NCBI GenBank assembly: GCA_937875245.1
Contig: CALNCH010000253.1
Coordinates: 1 to 11,600 of the forward strand
Source: an uncultured Spirochaetaceae bacterium
GTDB taxonomy: Bacteria > Spirochaetota > Spirochaetia > Treponematales > Treponemataceae
Direction of reading: 5' to 3'
DNA: 11,600 nucleotides
The position numbers and the translations under genes were made by a program. Numbering within the stretch: the stretch's first letter is position 1; the number at the start of each line of letters is the position of its first letter. Of this stretch, positions 5,779 through 11,600 are shown one piece after another. A model generated the notes under the pieces. That model had not been told where the DNA came from. It saw only the letters and a list, made by a program, of their open reading frames with translations, and did no database searches.

Positions 5779-7411
5779 GCAGTAAACGAGCTTTAATGTG
5801 ATTAGGGTTTAAAGATAAACAATACTCTAATCCCAAATTTGCGGCTCTTAATTCACCTCTATCGGCTTGTATACGAGATATTCGATATTGGTTTTCAGCA
5901 AGGTATATGTTTTCTACCTTAGACTCTGCAATATTTTTATACAGTAAAAATGCCTTACTCTTATCCCCTCTGCTTTCGTATAAAGTTCCAAGATTAAATA
6001 AATCAGTAACAGGAATGGCATATCCTTTTTCAGAGATTATGTGTTCATACACAGAAATAGCTTCTTGGTATTTTTCTTGATAAATCAGTATACAGGCTTC
6101 TGCTTCCCAATCCCATAAGGTTTTACTTTCTTTTGGTATATGTTCTTCAAAAAAACTACTGGCAATATCTACTTGGTTATTATGTAACAATAACCAAATA
6201 CTATATCGAACAAGTTCAAGGGGATAACTAAAAGGCTCTATTTCATTTTTTTCTAGTAAATTCCACATATCCACCATTTTTTGTTCATTCGAATAGTTTT
6301 TCTTAGTATTCCAAAGCAATTTCATCTGTGCAATTTGTAAATTTGGGTCTTTTTCCTCTTCTAGTGCGGTATCCATAAGAGTAAGAACATAGGAAGGTTG
6401 AATTCGAGGAATGGTGTCCTCTAATTCCATCTGTAATGTTTTAACGCCCTTACTTCGTATTGTTTGGGTTAACAAATCTTCCCTTTGTTCTTCTATTGAA
6501 AGAAGAGCATATTCACCAAACAAAGATAAACCCTGTCCATAAGTTGGGAAGTACAGTACTAGTTTTTCAAGATAATCTCTTCCCTTAATTATATTTTGAG
6601 ACAGGAGTTCATAACGACCTTGATTTACGTAAGGTACTGGAGAAAGGTTAGGATATTGAGCACAAAGGGTTTGCCAATACTGACTTGCGGATGGTATATT
6701 TCCACTTGCCAAGGAAGCATCTGAGGCTAATGAGTACACCTTTGAAGACAGTTCACACATAGAGATGTACAAAAGACTGTCACTATACAATCCAGCATCA
6801 TAACTTAACAAGGCCCAAAAATAAGGATTATCGTACAATGTGATGGATTCAGGAATACATTCCAAAGCTGAATCAAAATTGCCAGTTAAAGCATAAATAA
6901 TAGCCGCATTTTTTGAAAAGCCAGGATTTCCGGTAGTTTTTGCTAAATCTAAATAAGGTTGAATAAAATCTGAAGAAAGCCAATTTGTATCAGAAGTCCC
7001 TTGTCTTAATAAGGCTTCCGAATAAATGGATCCATAAGGGGTTCCCAGTAAGGGCAACGAAATAGTTTCTGCTTTTTTATACTCTTTTTTACTTATCAGT
7101 AAATGGGCATAAACTCCTCGAATTTCAGGATTATTTGGGTGTTTTTCTAAACTTTCTGCTAACCATTCTTCTGCATAATCAATTTGACCTAACTGCAAAG
7201 CTCTACGGGCAATTGACAGCCGATAAAAGGAAGAATAGGCATTTTTGGAAGCTTTTTTTAGAAGGGAAAAAGCTTGGGTGTATTGTTTACTAGCAATACA
7301 CCCATCTACAATATCCATTTTTTCTATAAACGACGCATCCTGACTACTTTTTGAACAAGCCACTAATAACAAACAACTTATTATTATCAGAATGCACTGT
7401 TTACATTTCAT
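5756..7411 (-). CDS. TPR-repeat lipoprotein, function unknown
   Basis: A 551-residue exported protein. Residues 1-19 form a lipoprotein signal peptide: Lys at 2 and 4, a hydrophobic core, then lipobox LVAC with Cys19 as the lipidated residue, followed by Ser/Lys. The rest is predicted alpha-helical with tetratricopeptide-like pairs, clearest near the start (about 30-115, for example ARRALQLGQIDYAEEWL) and near the end (about 445-545, for example LFNLGTLYESRGDKSKAF and ANLGLEYCLSLNPNHIKA). Such proteins scaffold envelope complexes; no catalytic motif is visible and no function is proposed. It starts 4 nt after the nusB stop with no clear ribosome binding site, implying translational coupling. 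The last codons lie within the groES terminator. Confidence 0.85.
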   Translation of the reverse strand: MKCKQCILIIISCLLLVACSKSSQDASFIEKMDIVDGCIASKQYTQAFSLLKKASKNAYSSFYRLSIARRALQLGQIDYAEEWLAESLEKHPNNPEIRGVYAHLLISKKEYKKAETISLPLLGTPYGSIYSEALLRQGTSDTNWLSSDFIQPYLDLAKTTGNPGFSKNAAIIYALTGNFDSALECIPESITLYDNPYFWALLSYDAGLYSDSLLYISMCELSSKVYSLASDASLASGNIPSASQYWQTLCAQYPNLSPVPYVNQGRYELLSQNIIKGRDYLEKLVLYFPTYGQGLSLFGEYALLSIEEQREDLLTQTIRSKGVKTLQMELEDTIPRIQPSYVLTLMDTALEEEKDPNLQIAQMKLLWNTKKNYSNEQKMVDMWNLLEKNEIEPFSYPLELVRYSIWLLLHNNQVDIASSFFEEHIPKESKTLWDWEAEACILIYQEKYQEAISVYEHIISEKGYAIPVTDLFNLGTLYESRGDKSKAFLLYKNIAESKVENIYLAENQYRISRIQADRGELRAANLGLEYCLSLNPNHIKARLLQKKIRTY

Positions 7412-7415
7412 GAAC

Positions 7416-7829
7416 TTATGCTACAGCTTTTCGGATATGATCAAGAACAGCATTGATAAACTTGTAAGAATCATCAGCGGCAAATTCTTTGGAAATATCT
7501 ATTGCCTCATCAATAACAATTGAAGGATGAATATCTTTTTGAAACAATAAAGGATAGGTGCTAATTCGCAAAATTGCTAAATCAACTTTATTTAGACGAT
7601 TAAAATCCCATTTATCTAAATGTTTTTTAATCATATCGTCAATTTCCTCAATGTTTTGAATGGTACCACTTATTAATAATCGAGAGAAAGTTAATCCCTC
7701 TTCTCCCATTTTTTCTTTTTGACTTGTATCTAACCAAGAAAAATCTAAAAGTGTATCCATGTCCAATTCACCTACATCCCAAGAATATAATGCTTGGAAT
7801 GCAATGACTCTGCTTTTTCTTCGCGCCAC
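7416..7829 (-). CDS. nusB: Transcription antitermination factor NusB
   Basis: NusB binds boxA RNA with S10 (NusE) to prevent premature termination in rRNA operons. The 137-residue length is typical. The N-terminal ARRKSRVIAFQALYSWD and the C-terminal part (IVIDEAIDISKEF at 104-116, then DDSYKFINAVLD at 119-130) match the family's RNA-binding arginine-rich start and conserved final helices. Start is GTG at 7829, supported by AAAGGAG 5 nt upstream, which overlaps the TAA of the preceding chaperone gene. It is third in a tight minus-strand cluster after alaS and the SurA-like gene, with 10 nt and 4 nt gaps on either side. Confidence 0.96.
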   Translation of the reverse strand: MARRKSRVIAFQALYSWDVGELDMDTLLDFSWLDTSQKEKMGEEGLTFSRLLISGTIQNIEEIDDMIKKHLDKWDFNRLNKVDLAILRISTYPLLFQKDIHPSIVIDEAIDISKEFAADDSYKFINAVLDHIRKAVA

Positions 7830-7839
7830 AATGGCTCCT

Positions 7840-8922
7840 TTACCAATTTAATAGTTTGTTAAGTGCTTCTCCAGTTTTAACCATCTGGAAATTTTCAGGT
7901 GTACGAAGTTCTGCAGTAACAGCTTCTACAGCTTGGGCAAACACAGTTGTTTGTTTTTGCTGAGCCAGTTGATTCTTTATATATTCGTATACAGTAACTG
8001 TAGTATCCGGTTGTACCACATCGCTTAAAGCAAGCATTTTTGCATTATATTTTTCACGAATAGTATAAAACTGATAATCAGTGTCTGTTTCATTAAGATC
8101 TGAAGAAAAACCAATCTCCCGTTCAAATAAAGCTAATAAAGCATTGTAATCGATGCCTAATTGTTGTGCTGCAGTTGCACCTTTGCTTACATACATTTCA
8201 CCAGCTTGGTAACCAGAATCAGGTGCGGCCATTTTTACTTTTAATTCGTTTGCCGTTACTTTTTTTTCTTTCAAATCATTATACAAAGAAGTTGCTTTTG
8301 TTTTTGCGGCATCTGAATTAGAGTTTTTTGGAACAACAACTAAGAATATTTTTAGAATATCATTTTGTACAAATGATGATTTATTCATTTCATAAAAAGC
8401 TCTTACTTCGGCATCTGTAGGTGCTATGTTTTCCAACATAGAACGCTTTTGTGAAAGTACATATTGTTGTGCAATCAATTGGTTTTTAAGATAAGCCTTA
8501 TATTCAGCTAAAGACATTCCTACTTGTGCCTTGAAAAAATCATCCAAAGACATATTCATCTGCTCTTTTACAATAGCGGTAAATTGTTGCTCTGTAACTG
8601 CCTGACCAACTTGAGATGATATAGAATTTAAGAAATATTCATTAGCATCAGAATCGGTAATTGAAACACCTGCTTTTGCAGCAGCTTGTACAACTAATTT
8701 TTCATCAATCATGGAATCTAAAATTTCTTTTTTTTGGGCAACAGTGAAAGTTGCACCCCCTGACTGTTTTTGATATACCTCAACACGAGCCTTTAACTGT
8801 TTTAATGTAATTGACTCGGTTTTATTTAATTTAACAGTTGTCAAGGGTTGCAAATCAGATTGAGCCGTTGCAATTGCTACAGTACAAAGTATGGTACATA
8901 AGATTCCTACTATTTTCTTCAT
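7840..8922 (-). CDS. Secreted SurA/PrsA-like chaperone with divergent parvulin domain
   Basis: A 360-residue periplasmic folding factor of the SurA N-domain plus PpiC (parvulin) type. Residues 1-20 are a Sec signal peptide ending ATA before QS, consistent with signal peptidase I. A SurA-like helical N-domain spans about 25-160 (KKEILDSMIDEKLVVQAAAKAGV is typical), and a parvulin-like region runs about 185-295, followed by a helical tail. The usual catalytic beginning with a His (xxHIL) reads ILKIFLVVV, and the GGDLG block reads QAGEMYVSKG, so isomerase activity is doubtful and a chaperone role is more likely. From memory it resembles T. pallidum TP1016 (Tpn39b). AAGGAAAGG lies upstream of the ATG. 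A 71-nt gap separates it from alaS, with no clear terminator. Confidence 0.82.
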   Translation of the reverse strand: MKKIVGILCTILCTVAIATAQSDLQPLTTVKLNKTESITLKQLKARVEVYQKQSGGATFTVAQKKEILDSMIDEKLVVQAAAKAGVSITDSDANEYFLNSISSQVGQAVTEQQFTAIVKEQMNMSLDDFFKAQVGMSLAEYKAYLKNQLIAQQYVLSQKRSMLENIAPTDAEVRAFYEMNKSSFVQNDILKIFLVVVPKNSNSDAAKTKATSLYNDLKEKKVTANELKVKMAAPDSGYQAGEMYVSKGATAAQQLGIDYNALLALFEREIGFSSDLNETDTDYQFYTIREKYNAKMLALSDVVQPDTTVTVYEYIKNQLAQQKQTTVFAQAVEAVTAELRTPENFQMVKTGEALNKLLNW

Positions 8923-8993
8923 TATCCTTTCCTTCTCGTTACAATGTTTATTTTGTAATATCCTAACAACCAGATTTTATTTTAGTTACAAAG

Positions 8994-10781
8994 CTACTCT
9001 AGCACAGCTCGAATTCGACGAACTCCAGCTGAGGAAGATTGCTCTTTTTGAATTTTAAACTTACCAATAAGACCTGTATGCTCTACATGGGGACCACCAC
9101 AAACTTCTTTTGAAAAGTCACCGACACTATATACTTTGACTTTTTGTTCGTATTTTTCACCAAATAAAGCTATTCCTCCCGCTTTTTGAGCGTCTTCAAT
9201 ATCTATTACTTCCATGGTTACAGGTAAATCTCGAGTTATTTGTTCATTAACAATATCTTCTACTTTTTGAATTTCTTCTTTAGTCATAGGAGCCCCATGA
9301 GTAAAGTCAAATCGTAGTCTTTCAGCAGTGATATTAGAACCTTTTTGCCCAACATGGTCACCTAAAACCTGAACTAAGGCTTGTTGCAATAAGTGGGTAG
9401 CAGTGTGGTATCTTGTAGTAATTTCTGAATGATCAGCCAATCCACCTTTAAAAGTACCAGCACTTTGAGTTCGAGATAATTCTTGATGTTTCTTTTCTGC
9501 TTCTTTAAATCCTTCAACATCAACAGAAAAACCCTTTTCCGCTGCTAATTCCTGAGTAATTTCGATAGGGAATCCAAATGTGTCATACAAACGGAAGGCA
9601 ACACGACCAGGAATAACTTTCTGTGGATTTCTCATTAAATTAGGAAGGAGTTTATCAAATTCTGCTTCACCTTTTTTCAAAGTTTCCAAGAATTTATTTT
9701 CTTCTCTGAGTAATTCAGTAAGAATAAAGTCCTTTTTTTCTTCTAATTCTGGATAGGCAATAGCAAAATTAGCAATTACCACTTCAGCAATATCACCTAA
9801 GAAAGCTTTATCTAAACCTAATTTTCTACCATGACGTACTGCACGACGAATTAATCGGCGTAATACATATCCAGCACCAACATTAGAAGGAAGGACCCCT
9901 TTTGGGTCTCCAATAATAAATGTTGCAGCTCGAATATGATCACAGATAATACGGATTGAACAGTCTTTTTCTGAATTAGTACCATAGGTAGCACCTGTCA
10001 GTTCTTCAACTTTCTTGATCATTGGCTGGAAAACTTCAGTTTCGTATACTGATTTTTTACCCTGTAACATTGCCACAGTTCTTTCAATACCCATACCAGT
10101 ATCAACACACTGACGTTCCAGCTTATTATAATTGCCTTCTGTATCTTTGTTGTACTGCATAAAAACGTTATTCCAAATTTCTATATAACGTCCTTTTGAA
10201 CAACCTTGTTTAAAATCTTCTGGTTTTGAAGGATCTCCTGTGTCATAGAAGATTTCAGTATCAGGGCCACAGGGGCCTGTTTCACCAGCTGGTCCCCACC
10301 AGTTGTCTTCACGAGGTAAAAAGTGAATTCTTTCTGATGGAATGCCTAATTCTTTCCAAATGTTTGCAGAAACATCATCTCGAGGAATGCCATCCTCTCC
10401 AGCAAACACAGTAACTGAAAGACGACTAGGATCAATACCAAGCCATTTTGAGTTTGTTAAAAACTCATAACTCCATCGAATAGATTCATCTTTAAAATAA
10501 TCACCTAAAGACCAGTTGCCTAACATTTCAAAACAGGTAAGATGACTTGTGTCCCCAACAGAATCAATATCCCCAGTACGAATACATTTTTGATAATCTG
10601 TTAGACGATTTCCTGCTGGATGAGGTTCTCCCATCAAATAAGGAACAAGGGGGTGCATCCCTGCTGTTGTAAATAGAACAGTAGGATCATTTTCTGGAAT
10701 AACTGACTTTCCAGAAATTTCCACATGGTTTTTACTTTTGAAAAACTCAATGTATTTAGAACGTAACTCGTTTGCTGTCAT
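8994..10781 (-). CDS. alaS: Alanyl-tRNA synthetase, short form lacking C-Ala domain
   Basis: Charges tRNA-Ala with alanine and edits mischarged Ser/Gly. This class II enzyme starts MTANELRSKYIEFF and contains FTTAGMHPLVPYLMG (37-51), TSHLTCFEMLGNW (78-90) and the motif 3 sequence DTGMGIERT (227-235). The tRNA-recognition helical region follows (about 245-440), then a complete editing domain with zinc-site residues in HTATH (459-463) and CGGPH (561-565). The protein ends at residue 595, right after the editing domain, where most bacterial enzymes continue to about 870 with a coiled coil and C-Ala. Spirochaete enzymes of about 594 residues are known, so this is a lineage trait and not a broken gene. 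GGAA lies 5 nt before the ATG. It heads the alaS-chaperone-nusB-lipoprotein cluster. Confidence 0.96.
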   Translation of the reverse strand: MTANELRSKYIEFFKSKNHVEISGKSVIPENDPTVLFTTAGMHPLVPYLMGEPHPAGNRLTDYQKCIRTGDIDSVGDTSHLTCFEMLGNWSLGDYFKDESIRWSYEFLTNSKWLGIDPSRLSVTVFAGEDGIPRDDVSANIWKELGIPSERIHFLPREDNWWGPAGETGPCGPDTEIFYDTGDPSKPEDFKQGCSKGRYIEIWNNVFMQYNKDTEGNYNKLERQCVDTGMGIERTVAMLQGKKSVYETEVFQPMIKKVEELTGATYGTNSEKDCSIRIICDHIRAATFIIGDPKGVLPSNVGAGYVLRRLIRRAVRHGRKLGLDKAFLGDIAEVVIANFAIAYPELEEKKDFILTELLREENKFLETLKKGEAEFDKLLPNLMRNPQKVIPGRVAFRLYDTFGFPIEITQELAAEKGFSVDVEGFKEAEKKHQELSRTQSAGTFKGGLADHSEITTRYHTATHLLQQALVQVLGDHVGQKGSNITAERLRFDFTHGAPMTKEEIQKVEDIVNEQITRDLPVTMEVIDIEDAQKAGGIALFGEKYEQKVKVYSVGDFSKEVCGGPHVEHTGLIGKFKIQKEQSSSAGVRRIRAVLE

Positions 10782-10789
10782 AATGTTCC

Positions 10790-10818
10790 ATAGTAAAATT
10801 CAAGGGCTTTATTGTCAA
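10790..10818 (-). promoter_or_regulatory. Candidate proximal promoter of alaS
   Basis: On the minus strand TTGACA (10818-10813) is followed after exactly 17 bp by TACTAT (10795-10790). The -10 ends only 8 bp before the alaS ATG at 10781, so this promoter would give an almost leaderless mRNA without the GGAA ribosome binding site. Confidence 0.5.
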
Positions 10819-10821
10819 GGG

Positions 10822-10849
10822 TATATATTGTAGAAGCAAGCTTTTTCAA
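10822..10849 (-). promoter_or_regulatory. Candidate distal promoter of alaS
   Basis: TTGAAA (10849-10844) and TATATA (10827-10822) on the minus strand are 16 bp apart. Starting near 10815, it would give about a 34-nt leader containing GGAA, so it may be the main productive promoter. It overlaps the candidate promoter of the divergent gene. Confidence 0.4.
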
Positions 10850-10856
10850 GTATAGT
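10828..10856 (+). promoter_or_regulatory. Weak candidate promoter of the divergent exported-protein gene
   Basis: TATAGT (10851-10856) is a good -10 with a poor TTGTAG -35 (10828-10833) 17 bp upstream. The -10 ends 9 bp before the ATG at 10866, and no purine-rich ribosome binding site precedes that ATG. Confidence 0.3.
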
Positions 10857-10865
10857 GTAGCCAAT

Positions 10866-11600
10866 ATGAAAAAATTGACTATTAGCATTTTTATTATCAT
10901 AGCCCTTTGTTTAGGCCTCTTCTTTGTAAAAGAAAACTGGTTTCCTGCTCAAGAAGAAGTGGTAGTTCGCTCTAAAACCGTTACCCCTGTTCTTCCAGGC
11001 GATTCCACCCCTCAAATTACAGAAGAAGTATTATCTCCAGAAGAGACAACTATGACCTCTTTTGTTCCTTTGCAACCAGGAGAAACCCTTTTAAATACCT
11101 ATTCCATAGATTTCGATTTTAATAATTATGATGACCAAATTATTGCAGTAAGAAGAACAGATTCCAGTTTTGTACGCATTATTATTGGACTATATAATCC
11201 TGCCTATGGTGCTTATGAACGATATATTGAATTTGATTGTGGAGTTGAACAGCCTAGAACCTTATCTTTTTCAATTATGGATCTAATAGGAGATCATTCA
11301 AATGCACTGGTTATAACAGGGTATAACGACAAGAATGAATCTATAATGCAAGTATATCAACCACAAGTAAGTCGTACTAGAAAGTTAACACTAAACACTA
11401 TTTTGGATTTAGCAGTAGAAGGTACTGTTTTTGTACAACAAATTGGGAGAACAGATTCATATTCCATGGGACAAACTACTGGGTTAAGTTACCCAATCTG
11501 GGTTTACACCTCCGATACAATGGCCGCTAACGCACTAGATCAGATACAAATAATGTATAACTGGGATCCTTCTTTACAACAGTACACAAAAACTACAGAA
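10866..11600 (+). CDS. Exported or membrane-anchored protein, possibly of the pallilysin-related adhesin type (3' end outside window)
   Basis: An open frame of 245 codons from an ATG at 10866 to the window edge without a stop. Residues 1-21 (MKKLTISIFIIIALCLGLFF) are a signal peptide or signal anchor; Cys15 lacks a proper lipobox (preceded by Leu). A Pro/Thr/Glu-rich linker (about 28-70) leads to a likely beta-rich ectodomain with DFNNYDDQIIAV, GLYNPAYGAYERY, GDHSNALVITGYN and GTVFVQQIGR. Recurrent GxxD/N and aromatic pairs recall a propeller or repeat fold. From memory this resembles treponemal proteins annotated 'pallilysin-related adhesin', but the name is a weak recollection and no HExxH protease motif is in the visible part. 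It is divergent from alaS. The start lacks an obvious ribosome binding site. Confidence 0.7.
   Translation, partial: MKKLTISIFIIIALCLGLFFVKENWFPAQEEVVVRSKTVTPVLPGDSTPQITEEVLSPEETTMTSFVPLQPGETLLNTYSIDFDFNNYDDQIIAVRRTDSSFVRIIIGLYNPAYGAYERYIEFDCGVEQPRTLSFSIMDLIGDHSNALVITGYNDKNESIMQVYQPQVSRTRKLTLNTILDLAVEGTVFVQQIGRTDSYSMGQTTGLSYPIWVYTSDTMAANALDQIQIMYNWDPSLQQYTKTTE

Noticed and set aside
8881..8922. Lipoprotein signal in the SurA-like protein because of Cys9 and Cys13
   Set aside because: Neither Cys is preceded by Gly, Ala or Ser, and both lie inside the hydrophobic core. ATA-QS fits signal peptidase I.
8939..8958. Inverted repeat TTACAA-N8-TTGTAA between alaS and the chaperone gene as operator or terminator
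   Set aside because: Arms are only 6 bp and AT-rich, with no T-run; too weak to claim.

Overview
The window is low-GC, gene-dense bacterial DNA that reads as a spirochaete, most likely a Treponema relative. Three things point there: a short alanyl-tRNA synthetase that stops after its editing domain, a stand-alone groES with no groEL beside it, and the order sigma factor / groES / TPR lipoprotein / nusB / SurA-like chaperone / alaS, which from memory resembles the T. pallidum TP1012-TP1017 neighbourhood (not checked here). No mobile elements, CRISPR arrays, tRNA or rRNA genes were seen.

Layout. On the + strand, 1-4186 carries the 3' part of dnaE (DNA polymerase III alpha), a two-repeat YggT-family membrane protein and recG, closely spaced as one transcription unit. 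recG converges on a minus-strand sigma-70 family gene (4240-5076) across a perfect 15-bp inverted repeat. A 384-bp divergent regulatory region (5077-5460) separates the sigma gene from groES (5461-5727, +). groES converges on a four-gene minus-strand cluster which, in transcription order, is alaS (10781-8994), a SurA/PrsA-like secreted chaperone, nusB and a TPR lipoprotein. The groES terminator overlaps the end of the lipoprotein gene. A divergent exported-protein gene starts at 10866 and runs off the right edge.

Main observation. Upstream of the alternative sigma-70 gene, on its strand, is an exact -24/-12 sigma-54 promoter (TGGCACG-N4-TTGCA, 5136-5152). It predicts an RpoN-to-sigma-70 cascade analogous to the Borrelia RpoN-RpoS pathway. 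About 175-215 bp upstream of the predicted start lie two palindromic 19-bp boxes, with a third half-site, at an exact 40-bp period. These could be enhancer sites for an NtrC-type activator, or operators for the divergent groES.

Second observation. dnaE contains a 33-bp exact direct repeat, offset 39 bp. It replaces the conserved end of the second helix-hairpin-helix with a copy of upstream sequence while keeping the frame. This is either a real templated mutation or an assembly error.
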